Source: Polyangiaceae bacterium (GTDB lineage Bacteria; Myxococcota_A; Polyangia; Polyangiales; Polyangiaceae). From it: 64,000 bases of DNA. This document shows, in pieces, positions 7,543 to 16,489 of this stretch. Made by a program: the position numbers and the translations under genes. The stretch's first letter is position 1; every line of letters begins with the position of its first letter. The DNA lies in the NCBI GenBank assembly GCA_020633235.1, contig JACKEA010000002.1, forward strand, positions 496,001 to 560,000. Reading direction: 5' to 3'. Under the pieces are notes generated by a model. It was not told the DNA's origin. It saw only the letters and a list, made by a program, of their open reading frames with translations, and searched no databases.

Positions 7543-9105
7543 GTGCAGATCCATCCCACCCGCGCTGCCGTGGACGTGGCCATCGCCGGAATCGTGGGCG
7601 TTGGCGTGGGGCTGCTCGCGCAAGAAGCCGCCATCGTGGCCTGGACCGGGGCGCTGCTGATCGGGCTGGCCGTCGCCCGCAGCGTGACGCAGGTGGGGAT
7701 CGCGCGCATTCGCGCGGCGGGCTTCGAGATGCTGTGGCGCAGCGAGCCGCGAGTGCGGCGAGTGGCGCGGGGCGAAGAGATCGAGCTCGAGGCGGAGGTG
7801 CGCAACCGCGACACACGCGCCGCGCGCTACGTGGCGCTCCGGCCCGTCGCCTCCCCCAGCCTGGAGGTGCGTGTGGAGCCGGACCGCGGCGAGGTGGCCG
7901 CCGGCGGGCGGTTGGCCGTGAAGATCGTCGTGCGCGCGGATCGCATCGGCTACCACGGCATCCACGGGCTGTCCCTGGAGGTGCAAGGCGGACCCGGCTT
8001 GTTCGAGGTGCCGCTGACGTTCTCGAATCCCTTCGGCGTGGAGGTGTTGCCGCGGCCCTTCGCGGCGGCGATGCGCTCGCCACGAGGCGGCCGCAGTCGC
8101 ATGAGTGCAGATGAAGGACGCCCCGGTCCGCTGTCGGGAGACGGCATGGAGCTCCGCGAGCTGCGCGAGCACCAACCCGGGGATCCCTTCAAGCGCATCG
8201 CATGGAAAGCGTCGGCGCACCGCGGAAAGTTGATGGTCCGCGACTACGAGCGCGAGGAGCGCGACGTGGTATGGCTGCTGCTGGATGCGTCGGTGGAGCT
8301 GTGGTCCGGCGTGCTGGGCAAGGCGCCCTTGGACATCGCGGCGGACGAAGTCGCCGCCGTCGCACAGCGGCACTTGGCGCGGGGAGACCGCGTGGGGCTC
8401 GCCATCGTGGGGTCCAGGGTGCTGTCGTGGATCCCGCCGGATCGCGGGCCGGCTCATGGTATCGCGTTGATGACGAGCCTGTGCCAGCGCGCGACCACCT
8501 ACGACGGCGACCGCAGCGAGCTCGACGAGACGGACGTCGCGCTGCGAGTGCTCGAGCACATGCGACCCCTCGACCCGACGGCCGCTCGTGGGGTGCGTCC
8601 AACGGAGACGGAGCGCGTCGCTCGGCGCGCGGATCGCGTGCGGGCTCGCGCGCCCTTTCCGGAGGCAACGGCCCACGCCCAGAGTCGTCAGGAGCGCGCC
8701 CTCAGGAGTTACCTGGCCGCCTTCGGCATCGCCTCGCCCCCGCGGCTCGAGCCCGATCGCGGCAAGACGGACCAACAGTTGGCCGCGGCGCTGTCTCGGG
8801 CCATGCGCGAGAAACCCCGGCCCAGCCTGGTGTACGTGTGGTCGCCGGCGCCCGACCTCGGCGCGCGCCCGGACATCGAGCGGGCGTTGGCGCGGCATCC
8901 CCATCGTCGGGCGGAGCTGCGCTGGGTGAGCATGCGGGTGGAGCCGGGGATCCCGCGGGACGGCGGCGAGCTGATGAGCGTGGTGGCGGACGCCGTAGCG
9001 CTCCGGGCGCGGGTCGCGGAGGAGCGGGGGGAGCACGCCCTGCGCCGCCTCGGCGTCCATGTGGAGCGACCCCGCCCCCGGGCGCCCCTCCGCGCGCCAA
9101 TGTAG
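7543..9105 (+). CDS. DUF58 domain protein
   Basis: 520 residues, GTG start. Two hydrophobic segments at the N-terminus (about 10-45) are followed by a beta-rich region and then the DUF58 core: ELREHQPGDPFKRIAW (about 206-221) and RDYEREERDVVWLLLDAS, where the LLLDAS segment starts a von Willebrand A-like domain. DUF58 proteins usually sit beside MoxR ATPases and transglutaminase-like genes; neither is present here, so this is an orphan copy. The C-terminal 170 residues are longer than in many family members and rich in Arg. Likely a membrane-associated assembly or chaperone factor; the client is unknown. Confidence 0.8.
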   Translation: MQIHPTRAAVDVAIAGIVGVGVGLLAQEAAIVAWTGALLIGLAVARSVTQVGIARIRAAGFEMLWRSEPRVRRVARGEEIELEAEVRNRDTRAARYVALRPVASPSLEVRVEPDRGEVAAGGRLAVKIVVRADRIGYHGIHGLSLEVQGGPGLFEVPLTFSNPFGVEVLPRPFAAAMRSPRGGRSRMSADEGRPGPLSGDGMELRELREHQPGDPFKRIAWKASAHRGKLMVRDYEREERDVVWLLLDASVELWSGVLGKAPLDIAADEVAAVAQRHLARGDRVGLAIVGSRVLSWIPPDRGPAHGIALMTSLCQRATTYDGDRSELDETDVALRVLEHMRPLDPTAARGVRPTETERVARRADRVRARAPFPEATAHAQSRQERALRSYLAAFGIASPPRLEPDRGKTDQQLAAALSRAMREKPRPSLVYVWSPAPDLGARPDIERALARHPHRRAELRWVSMRVEPGIPRDGGELMSVVADAVALRARVAEERGEHALRRLGVHVERPRPRAPLRAPM

Positions 9106-9168
9106 ACGCCGTCTACTTTCGCCCCCAAAACTGGGCAAGATCCCCGCGGGCTGGGTACGACAGCCAGG

Positions 9169-9996
9169 ATGGCCGAGGCGCCCCGCCGCGTGAAGGACGT
9201 GCTGCTCGAGCACGGTCTCCGAGCGAAGAAACACTTCGGTCAGAACTTCCTCGCGGACGCCCACCTGGCTGCCAAGCTCGCCGAGCTGTGCACCACGCCC
9301 GCGGGCGGCTCGGTGGTGGAGATCGGGGCCGGCCTGGGCGCCCTGACCCGACCGTTGCTCGAGCGAGCCGAGCGCGTGGTGGCCATCGAGCGCGATCGCG
9401 ATCTGATCCCCATTCTCCGACAAGAGCTGTCGAGCTTCGAAGCGAGCGGCCGGCTCGAGATCCTGGAGGCGGACGCCAAGACCGCGGACTTCGTCGCGCT
9501 GCTGGCCCCGGGTCCCGCCCCTCGCGTGCTCGCCGGCAACCTCCCCTACCAGCTCACCGGACCGCTCTTGCAGCGCGCCACGGCGGTCGCACGCCACGTG
9601 GACCGCGCTGTGTTCTTGGTCCAGCTCGAGGTCTGCGATCGCGTCGCGGCTGCCGCCGGCAGCGCGAGCTATGGCGCCCTCAGCGTCTTCGTTCAAGCGC
9701 AGTTCGAGCCGAGCCGCGCGTTCGTGCTGCGGCGCGGTGCTTTCTACCCGCAGCCCAACGTGGACAGCGCGGTGCTGGTGCTCACCCCGCGACCGACGCC
9801 GGTGTCCGAAGAGACGGACGTGTTTCGCATGCTCGTGAGCCGAGCCTTCGAACAACGGCGAAAGATGCTGAAGAACGCCTGGAGCGGCGTGCCTGGGGTG
9901 GAACGAGCCGCCGCGCGGGCGAGCATCGACCTGACTCTTCGAGGCGAAGCGCTGACGGTGTTCGACTTCGCCCACATGGCCCAGGAGCTGTCATGA
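9169..9996 (+). CDS. rsmA: 16S rRNA dimethyladenosine transferase RsmA (KsgA)
   Basis: 275 residues, the usual size. It dimethylates two adjacent adenosines near the 3' end of 16S rRNA, using S-adenosylmethionine, late in 30S assembly. The signatures are KKHFGQNFL (about 20-28), the SAM-binding EIGAGLGALT (about 51-60), acidic AIERDRDL, and the catalytic NLPY (about 124-127). The next gene starts inside its stop codon (ATGA at 9993-9996), so the two are coupled. Confidence 0.95.
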   Translation: MAEAPRRVKDVLLEHGLRAKKHFGQNFLADAHLAAKLAELCTTPAGGSVVEIGAGLGALTRPLLERAERVVAIERDRDLIPILRQELSSFEASGRLEILEADAKTADFVALLAPGPAPRVLAGNLPYQLTGPLLQRATAVARHVDRAVFLVQLEVCDRVAAAAGSASYGALSVFVQAQFEPSRAFVLRRGAFYPQPNVDSAVLVLTPRPTPVSEETDVFRMLVSRAFEQRRKMLKNAWSGVPGVERAAARASIDLTLRGEALTVFDFAHMAQELS

Positions 9997-10493
9997 ACCG
10001 AGCCCTCGTCGTCCTGTCGCTGATCGGTCTGCTCGCGAGCGGGTGCGCTCGGCCCGAACCCGCGGGCCTGGTCGCCAGCGCACGCTTCGGCGTGTTCTTC
10101 GGCGGCCAGATCCAACAGCGCAAGGAGATCCCGCTGATCCTGGACCGCGCCAAGCAGACGCAGGGCTTTCGCATCGAGTTCTCCCAGCCCCTCAGCACCC
10201 CGGTGGAGGTCCACTGGGAGATCGACATGCCGGGGGCGGGGCGCCGGGTGCGGGACATCCATGGCCGCATCGGCAAGGGCCGCGTCACCAAGCTGGGGCA
10301 GGACACCGCCCGCGCGGGGCTCAGTCGCTTCGACGAAGAGCTGCCCTTCGCGCCAGGCGACTCCATCGGCACTTGGAACATCCGGGTGACGGTGGAGGAC
10401 GCCGTCGTCATCGACCGCCCCTTCCTGGTGTACGACGCCGCTGCTCGACGGCGGGCGGAGCGCGAGCAGGCGAGTGCGGACGACAACGACTGA
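9993..10493 (+). CDS. Small lipoprotein of unknown function
   Basis: 166 residues with a lipoprotein signal ending LLASGC (Cys about 18). The body is beta-rich (RFGVFFGGQIQQRKEIPL, VEVHWEIDMPG, GTWNIRVTVEDAVVID) and looks like an immunoglobulin-like or beta-sandwich domain, ending in a charged Arg/Glu/Asp tail. No family recognised. It overlaps rsmA by 4 bases and is followed after 18 bases by a kinase gene. Confidence 0.65.
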   Translation: MNRALVVLSLIGLLASGCARPEPAGLVASARFGVFFGGQIQQRKEIPLILDRAKQTQGFRIEFSQPLSTPVEVHWEIDMPGAGRRVRDIHGRIGKGRVTKLGQDTARAGLSRFDEELPFAPGDSIGTWNIRVTVEDAVVIDRPFLVYDAAARRRAEREQASADDND

Positions 10494-10511
10494 GGCCTAT
10501 ACTCGCGAGCC

Positions 10512-12107
10512 GTGCCCACCCCAGCACGCCCGCTGAGCTTCGCTTCGGCCCCGGTTTCCACCGAGGAGACGCGGGCGCTGTTGCAGGAGCGGATTGCCCT
10601 GTACGCCAAGACGGCCGGGCTCGTGTCCTACGCTTTCTTGTTCGTCGGCAACGCCCTGGCGGTGCTGCTCTCGCCGCGCATCACACCGACCATGGTGCTC
10701 CAGCATCCGCCGGCCTACTGGCATCTTGCGGCAGCCACGCTGGCGGTCGCGGTGTGGCTCGTCACCCGCCGCGGGCACCTCGAGCACCGCACGCTGTTCG
10801 CCCTCGACGTGGGCGCGACCCTGGGTCCGATGGCGGGCTACGGGATCATGGCCGCGGTCGCCAACGCCAGACCGGAAGAGCGACTCGATCTCGTCGTGCT
10901 CCTGATCGCGCTCATGACCCTCAGCATGCGCGCCACCATCGTGCCCAGCACGTCGCGCCAGACCGCCGTGGTGGGCTCCCTGGCGAGCCTGCCGGTGCTG
11001 GGAGTGGCGTGGCAGCTCGGTGAGCGAACCGGGCTGAATCCGGGCCCCGTGCTCTACTCCGCCTTGTGGTGCGTGATCTCCGTGATCGTCACCACGCTGT
11101 CGTCTCGGGTCATCTTCGGGTTGAGAGAACGCGCCGCGGAGGCTCGGCGCTTGGGGCAGTACGTCTTGATGGACATGATTGGCGAAGGTGGCATGGGCAC
11201 CGTGTATCGCGCCCGCCACGCCCTGCTGCGGCGGCCGACGGCCATCAAGCTGCTACCCGCTGAGCGGCTGGGCGCCGAAACGGTGGCGCGCTTCGAGCGC
11301 GAAGTGCAGAACACCAGCCGCCTGACGCATCCGAACACGGTCGCCATCTACGACTATGGCCGTACGCCGCAGGGCATCTTCTACTACGCGATGGAGTACC
11401 TGGAAGGCGTCGACCTGCAGAAGCTGGTGGAGCAGCGTGGACCACTGCCGGAAAGCCGAGTGGTGCACGTGCTGGTCCAGGTGCTGGGCGCGTTGTCCGA
11501 GGCGCACGCCGCCGGGCTCGTGCACCGCGACATCAAGCCCGCGAACGTCGTGCTCTGCGAGCGCGGCGGTGTCCTCGACACGGCGAAGGTGGTCGACTTC
11601 GGGCTGGTAAAGGACGTCTCCCCGGGGGGCGACGCGACGGCCAGCAACGTCGACGCGTTGATCGGCACACCGATGTACATGGCTCCGGAAGCGATCACCT
11701 CTCCTGCCAGCGTGGACGCCCGCGCCGACCTCTACGCCTTGGCGGCGGTGGCGTACTTCCTGCTGACGGGGCACACGGTGTTCGAAGGCAACACCGTGAT
11801 GGATGTCTGTGCTCAGCACCTGCACGAAGCGCCGGTTCCGCCTTCTGAGCGCGCCGGACGCGCGCTGGATCCCGGACTGGAGGCGCTGCTCTTGAAGTGC
11901 CTCGAAAAGAACCCCGACGACCGGGTGCAGAGTGCCCGGGAGCTTTCGCGGGCGCTCTTGGATCTGCCGATCCGTACCTGGACGGAGGCGGACGCCCAAG
12001 ACGCCTGGGTCGATTGGACGGCGCCGCCCGAGTCCTCGGCGGAGCCCACCGCCCTGCGGGTGAGTCTCGACGCGCGAGACGATCAGTTCTTGTCGCCCTC
12101 GAAGTGA
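10512..12107 (+). CDS. Ser/Thr protein kinase with N-terminal membrane domain
   Basis: 531 residues, GTG start. The first 200 residues contain about five or six membrane helices, and the kinase domain follows at about 215-480. This is the reverse of the common bacterial order, in which the kinase is first. Kinase motifs are complete: GEGGMGTVY (about 223), Lys in TAIKLL (about 245), HRDIKPAN (about 338), DFG (about 362) and MAPE. It should be an active Hanks-type kinase that senses something in or across the membrane. It overlaps the convergent lipoprotein gene by 25 bases at the 3' end. Confidence 0.9.
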   Translation: MPTPARPLSFASAPVSTEETRALLQERIALYAKTAGLVSYAFLFVGNALAVLLSPRITPTMVLQHPPAYWHLAAATLAVAVWLVTRRGHLEHRTLFALDVGATLGPMAGYGIMAAVANARPEERLDLVVLLIALMTLSMRATIVPSTSRQTAVVGSLASLPVLGVAWQLGERTGLNPGPVLYSALWCVISVIVTTLSSRVIFGLRERAAEARRLGQYVLMDMIGEGGMGTVYRARHALLRRPTAIKLLPAERLGAETVARFEREVQNTSRLTHPNTVAIYDYGRTPQGIFYYAMEYLEGVDLQKLVEQRGPLPESRVVHVLVQVLGALSEAHAAGLVHRDIKPANVVLCERGGVLDTAKVVDFGLVKDVSPGGDATASNVDALIGTPMYMAPEAITSPASVDARADLYALAAVAYFLLTGHTVFEGNTVMDVCAQHLHEAPVPPSERAGRALDPGLEALLLKCLEKNPDDRVQSARELSRALLDLPIRTWTEADAQDAWVDWTAPPESSAEPTALRVSLDARDDQFLSPSK

Positions 12108-12784
12108 TAGACGAGCTCGCCGCTGAGCGTGAAGTCCTGATTGCCGACCTCGAGATCGAACGCCAAGTCCAACGTCAGCTTGCCAGCGTCGAAACGCGCG
12201 CTGCCGGAGGTGAGCGTCGCGCTCATCCCGGCGCCGCTCTCGAAACAGTGCTGACCCGGCGTCACGGTGAACTCTTTGCGATCCTTGCCCTTGGGCGTCG
12301 CGTGCAACGTGCAGATGTCCTTGCCGTTGGAGCTGTCGATGGCAATCAAGTCCACGCTGCCGTCGGACTTGTCGCTGACCCGGGTCTTCGCCTTGGGATC
12401 CTTCTCCGTGCGCTCGGGCATTCCGGACAGGCGAAAGGTGGAGCTGTCGCTGCCGGCGTAGAGACCCGCCAGCACGACGGCGCCCGCGGGCTTCGACGCG
12501 GCGCCGGGCTTGTCCGCCTCGCTGGGCGTCGCCGCGTCCGCGTCGGCGTCCTCGGCCTTGGCCACGGGCGCGTTCTTCGGCTTTGCCGGTTCGGGCGACG
12601 GCGAGCTTGGAGCGCCCGCGTCCGGCGCAGACTCGGAGCGCCGCGCTTCGAGCGCTCGCGCCTCGCGCTCGCGGGTCTGCTTCTCGGCCGCGACCTTCGG
12701 CCCCTCGCCCAGCGGCGTCGTGCTCGGCAGCGGCGCCCCGCACGACGCGATCAGGAGCAGCAAGGCCGCCGAGCGCTTGCCCAC
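12083..12784 (-). CDS. Lipoprotein with charged linker and beta-rich C-terminal domain
   Basis: 233 residues. The lipoprotein signal ends LLIASC (Cys 15). A charged, low-complexity stretch (about 30-95, rich in Glu, Lys, Ala, Pro, Asp) leads to a beta-rich C-terminal domain (LDLAFDLEVGNQDFTLSGEL). The GTG at 12784 is preferred because AAGGAG lies 5 bases before it; a GTG at 12790 overlaps the atpC stop (GTGA). Follows atpC closely and may be cotranscribed with atpD-atpC. Function unknown. Confidence 0.6.
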   Translation of the reverse strand: MGKRSAALLLLIASCGAPLPSTTPLGEGPKVAAEKQTREREARALEARRSESAPDAGAPSSPSPEPAKPKNAPVAKAEDADADAATPSEADKPGAASKPAGAVVLAGLYAGSDSSTFRLSGMPERTEKDPKAKTRVSDKSDGSVDLIAIDSSNGKDICTLHATPKGKDRKEFTVTPGQHCFESGAGMSATLTSGSARFDAGKLTLDLAFDLEVGNQDFTLSGELVYHFEGDKN

Positions 12785-12786
12785 CG

Positions 12787-13377
12787 TCACTCCTTCTTCC
12801 GGGACTTCTTCGCTTCGTTCTGAAGATCGGTGATCGAGTGGCGGTCGTCGACCTCGGCCTCTTCGTCCACCATGGCTTCGGCCAGGTAGGGGCCTTCTTC
12901 CACGTAGGACTCGTGGGGCGCCAGCTGGAACTCGTGGAAGGTACGGATCGTGGGCGGCGGAGGATCGCCGTACAGCTCGAGCTGCGCCGCAGCCCACAGC
13001 TCCCGTGCGACCAGCTCCGCGTGCTCGGGAGCGCCCGGCTCGCCAGCGTAGGCGTCCAGCGCTTCGTCCGCCTCCTTCAGCTCCAGGCGCGCCCGCACGG
13101 GGTCCACGTCCTTCTTCTGGATGAAGCGATCCGTGAGCAGCACGGCGTGGTTGTTCATCACCTCCACGAAGCCGGGCCCCACGGCGACGCGTTGCTCTTC
13201 GCCTTCGTGGTGAAAGCTGACGATGCCCGTCTTCAGGGCGGCGAGCAGCGGCCGGTGGCCGGGCAGCACGCCGAACTCTCCTTCCACGCTGGGCGCCGTC
13301 ACGTCGTGGACCTGCTCGCTGAGCGCCACGCCTTCCGGCGTGACGATCTCGAGCAGAATTTCGGGAGCCGTGACCAT
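12787..13377 (-). CDS. atpC: ATP synthase F1 subunit epsilon with C-terminal extension
   Basis: The N-terminal 135 residues match the epsilon subunit of F1-ATPase: the beta-sandwich with GEFGVLPGHRPLLAALKTG (about 34-52), then the helical hairpin. Epsilon links the rotor to F1 and can inhibit ATP hydrolysis. At 196 residues it is about 60 longer than usual; the extra part contains PPPPTIRTFHEF and an acidic-then-basic tail ending KKSRKKE. It starts 4 bases after the atpD stop. Confidence 0.9.
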   Translation of the reverse strand: MVTAPEILLEIVTPEGVALSEQVHDVTAPSVEGEFGVLPGHRPLLAALKTGIVSFHHEGEEQRVAVGPGFVEVMNNHAVLLTDRFIQKKDVDPVRARLELKEADEALDAYAGEPGAPEHAELVARELWAAAQLELYGDPPPPTIRTFHEFQLAPHESYVEEGPYLAEAMVDEEAEVDDRHSITDLQNEAKKSRKKE

Positions 13378-13381
13378 GGGC

Positions 13382-14821
13382 TCAGGAAGCCTTCTTCGAC
13401 GCGGCCGCCTTCACCTCGTCCAGGTTGCCCTTGAGGTAGAAGGCCTGCTCCGGCAGGTCGTCCATGCCGCCGTCGAGGATCTCCTTGAAGCCCGCGATGG
13501 TCTCCTTGAGGGGCACGTACTTGCCCGCAAGGCCCGTGAATTGGCTCGCCACGTAGAACGGCTGGGACAAGAACTTCTGGATGCGGCGAGCGCGACCCAC
13601 GACGGCCTTGTCGTCTTCGCTCAGCTCGTCCATGCCCAAGATGGCGATGATGTCCTGCAGGTCCTTGTAGCGCTGCAGCGTCTGCTGCACGCCGCGGGCG
13701 ACCTGGTAGTGCTCCTCACCGATGATCTGCGGATCCAGCATGGTGCTGGTGGAGTCCAGCGGATCCACCGCCGGGTAGATGCCGAGCTCCGCGATGCTGC
13801 GGCTGAGCACCGTGGTGGCGTCCAAGTGGGCGAAGGCGGTGGCCGGCGCGGGATCGGTCAAGTCGTCCGCCGGGACGTAGATCGCCTGCACGCTGGTGAT
13901 GGAGCCCTTGGTGGTGCTGGTGATGCGCTCCTGCAAGGCGCCCATCTCCGTGGCCAACGTCGGCTGGTACCCCACGGCGCTGGGCATGCGGCCGAGCAGC
14001 GCGCTCACCTCGGAGCCCGCCTGGGTGAAGCGGAAGATGTTGTCGATGAAGAGCAGCACGTCCTGCCCTTCCTCGTCCCGGAAGTACTCCGCGGCGGTCA
14101 GAGCCGACAGCGCCACCCGCGCGCGCGCACCGGGGGGCTCGTTCATCTGGCCGAATACCAGCGCCGTCTTGCTGAGCACCGGCTCACCGGTCTCCAGCTT
14201 GGATTCCTGCATTTCCAGGAACAGATCGTTGCCCTCGCGGGTGCGCTCCCCCACGCCCGCGAAGCAGCTCACGCCGCCGTGAGCCTTGGCCACGTTGTTG
14301 ATGAGCTCCTGGATGAGCACCGTCTTGCCCACGCCAGCGCCGCCGAACAGGCCGATCTTGCCGCCCTTACGGTAGGGGGCGAGGAGATCGATGACCTTGA
14401 TGCCGGTCTCGAAGATCTCGACCTCCGTGCTTTGATCCACGAACAACGGGGCCGGGCGATGGATCGGCCAGTGGAGCTTGGCCTCCACCGGACCCTTCTC
14501 GTCCACGGGCTTGCCGGCGACGTTCAGGATGCGGCCCAGGGTGGCCGGCCCCACGGGCATCTTGATGGGGGCGCCGGTGTCGAGCACCTCGGCCCCGCGG
14601 ACCAGGCCCTCGGTGGCGTCCATGGCGATGGCGCGGACCACGCTCTCGCCCAGGTGCTGCGCGACCTCGAGCACCAGGTTGTTCTTCTCCTTCGAGATGT
14701 TGGCGTTGGAGCAGGTGAGGGCGTTGAGGATCTGCGGCAGCTTTCCGTGGGGGAACTCCACGTCCACGACCGGACCGATGACCTGAGTGATCTTGCCCTT
14801 GGCGCCCTGGGTGCTTTCCAT
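13382..14821 (-). CDS. atpD: ATP synthase F1 subunit beta
   Basis: 479 residues, full length. The catalytic subunit of F1, where ATP is made. Motifs: P-loop GGAGVGKT (about 159-166), the catalytic region GERTREGNDL (about 197-206), Walker B LLFIDNIFRF, and the DELSEDD motif near the C-terminus. It is followed by atpC, but no alpha, gamma or delta gene precedes it. Upstream instead is a divergent Ser/Thr kinase gene, so atpD-atpC form a separate two-gene unit. Confidence 0.97.
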   Translation of the reverse strand: MESTQGAKGKITQVIGPVVDVEFPHGKLPQILNALTCSNANISKEKNNLVLEVAQHLGESVVRAIAMDATEGLVRGAEVLDTGAPIKMPVGPATLGRILNVAGKPVDEKGPVEAKLHWPIHRPAPLFVDQSTEVEIFETGIKVIDLLAPYRKGGKIGLFGGAGVGKTVLIQELINNVAKAHGGVSCFAGVGERTREGNDLFLEMQESKLETGEPVLSKTALVFGQMNEPPGARARVALSALTAAEYFRDEEGQDVLLFIDNIFRFTQAGSEVSALLGRMPSAVGYQPTLATEMGALQERITSTTKGSITSVQAIYVPADDLTDPAPATAFAHLDATTVLSRSIAELGIYPAVDPLDSTSTMLDPQIIGEEHYQVARGVQQTLQRYKDLQDIIAILGMDELSEDDKAVVGRARRIQKFLSQPFYVASQFTGLAGKYVPLKETIAGFKEILDGGMDDLPEQAFYLKGNLDEVKAAASKKAS

Positions 14822-14918
14822 ATTCGCTTCCGTAAGTGGGGGGTTTGGCCCCGAGGTCCAAAATGCAGGGACCTACCAGGGGCGGCCCGCGTCTACCACT
14901 TCCGCCGGCGTCTGCCAA

Positions 14919-14935
14919 CGCGAGAAATTCTCGCG
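14919..14935. promoter_or_regulatory. 17-base palindrome between atpD and a kinase gene
   Basis: CGCGAGAAATTCTCGCG is a perfect palindrome of 8-base arms about one central base. It lies about 100 bases upstream of atpD and 70 upstream of the kinase gene, in the only intergenic space that can hold both promoters. It could be an operator shared by the two divergent units. A further CCCC/GGGG stem follows at about 14943-14956. Confidence 0.4.
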
Positions 14936-15004
14936 CGTTATCCCCTCGATTGGGGCCCGAGACGCGGGGGCTGGGCGTGGTATTCTAGGAGGCTGCTGCC
15001 CCTC

Positions 15005-16489
15005 ATGACCGCCGCCCCGCCTGGAGAGCTCGCTGCCGGCACGCAAGTCGGCCAATATCGCATCGAGAGGCGTCTGGGCTCTGGTGGCATGGGCGAGGTG
15101 TACGCCGCGGTCCACGTCACGCTCCACAAGCGGGTCGCCATCAAGGTGTTGCACCGACAGATGGCGGAAGACCCGGTGATCGTGGCGCGCTTCGTTCGGG
15201 AGGGCCAGGCGGCGTCCCGCATCCGCCATCCCCACACGGTGGACGTGACGGACGTGGGGGTCATCGACGGTATCCCCTGCCTGGTGATGGAGTACCTGGA
15301 CGGCGAGCCGCTGCGGGCGCTGTTCCGGCGAGAGGGCGCGCTGCCCGTGGACCGACTGGTGGACTTGATGCTGCCCGTCATCGCCGCCGTGGACGCCGCC
15401 CATCGGCAAGGCGTCGTCCACCGTGACCTCAAACCGCCGAACGTGTTCTTGGCCCGGGGCCTGGGCAGCGACGTGCATCCGAAGGTGCTCGATTTCGGCA
15501 TCTCCAAGCTGGTGGACCAGACCATCACCAGCGATCTGACCGCCGATTCCACGTTCCTGGGATCCCCGCACTACGCGTCGCCGGAGGCCGCGCGGGGCGA
15601 GCGTGACATCGATGGCCGGGCCGACCAGTACTCTCTGGGAGTGATCTTGTACGAGGGGCTCACCGGCGTGCGCCCCTTCGCCGCCCAGGCCGACACCTTC
15701 ATGACCCTGATCATGGCCATCAGCGAGGGGCGCTTCCCGCCGCCGCGACAGCACCGGGCGGACCTGCCGGAAGGCCTCGAGGCCGTGGTGCTGCGTGCCA
15801 TGTCCCTCGACAAGGAAGCGCGCTTCGCGTCTACCGGCGAGCTCGGCCTCGCCTTGCTGCCCTTCGCCAGCCCGCGAGCCCGCACCATCTGGCAGCCGGT
15901 GTTCACGGAGGCCGCGGGGGCGGGACCCGCCGGCGTGGATCTCGAGAGCCCCGTGGCCAGCGAAAGCACCGAAGGTGGCACCCTCGCCCGAGGCGCCTCG
16001 GTGGTGAGCGCCGCGCCCAGTCGCGCGGGGCCTCGCCCCTGGTTGTGGGCGGCGGCCGGTGCCCTCGCCGTGGTGGTGTTGGGCGTGGCGTTCTTCGCCG
16101 TCGCTCGCATCGGCGGCCGCAACGAGGAACCCCGCGTCACGGCGGCCTCTTCCGCCCCCGAGCCCACCAGCTATTCCGTCTCCGTGACCGTGGTGCCGGA
16201 GACGGCGACCGTCGAGCTCGACGGCGTGCTCACGGGAACCGGGAAGCTCGAGCGTACGCTGACGGGAGACGCACAGCACGTGCTGCGCATCGCCGCCCCC
16301 GGCTACGAGACGGTGAACGTGATGTTCGATCAGCGCTCACCGCCGCCGGCTCGCGTCGCCCTGCGCCCCAGCGCGGCGCCCCAAGCGTCGGCGCCCGAGC
16401 CCACGGCCGAGCCCCAGAAGACGGCGCGCCCACCGCAGGCGAAGCCCCCCGAGATCAAGACGGACAACAAGGATCCCTGGGCCCAATGA
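15005..16489 (+). CDS. Transmembrane Ser/Thr protein kinase with PEGA-like outer domain
   Basis: 494 residues. The start at 15005 has AGGAGG about 12 bases upstream. The cytoplasmic kinase domain (about 15-285) has LGSGGMGEVY, Lys in VAIKVL (about 46), HRDLKPPN (about 139), DFG (about 163) and SPEA. A single membrane helix follows at about 345-370. The outer part (about 390-450) looks like a PEGA domain (TVVPETATVELDGV, APGYETVNV), then a Pro/Ala-rich tail. The stop overlaps the next start (ATGA). It heads a three-gene operon with a TPR protein and a substrate-binding lipoprotein, which suggests that the kinase responds to an extracytoplasmic ligand. Confidence 0.93.
   Translation: MTAAPPGELAAGTQVGQYRIERRLGSGGMGEVYAAVHVTLHKRVAIKVLHRQMAEDPVIVARFVREGQAASRIRHPHTVDVTDVGVIDGIPCLVMEYLDGEPLRALFRREGALPVDRLVDLMLPVIAAVDAAHRQGVVHRDLKPPNVFLARGLGSDVHPKVLDFGISKLVDQTITSDLTADSTFLGSPHYASPEAARGERDIDGRADQYSLGVILYEGLTGVRPFAAQADTFMTLIMAISEGRFPPPRQHRADLPEGLEAVVLRAMSLDKEARFASTGELGLALLPFASPRARTIWQPVFTEAAGAGPAGVDLESPVASESTEGGTLARGASVVSAAPSRAGPRPWLWAAAGALAVVVLGVAFFAVARIGGRNEEPRVTAASSAPEPTSYSVSVTVVPETATVELDGVLTGTGKLERTLTGDAQHVLRIAAPGYETVNVMFDQRSPPPARVALRPSAAPQASAPEPTAEPQKTARPPQAKPPEIKTDNKDPWAQ

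Noticed and set aside
7177..9975. A 932-codon open frame on the minus strand
   Set aside because: It runs antisense to the DUF58 and rsmA genes, which are clearly real. The composition (His/Arg/Gln-rich) is that of an antisense shadow.
13223..15004. N-terminal extension of the kinase gene at 15005 by about 590 residues
   Set aside because: That part is antisense to atpD. The ATG at 15005 has a good AGGAGG and begins directly before the kinase domain.
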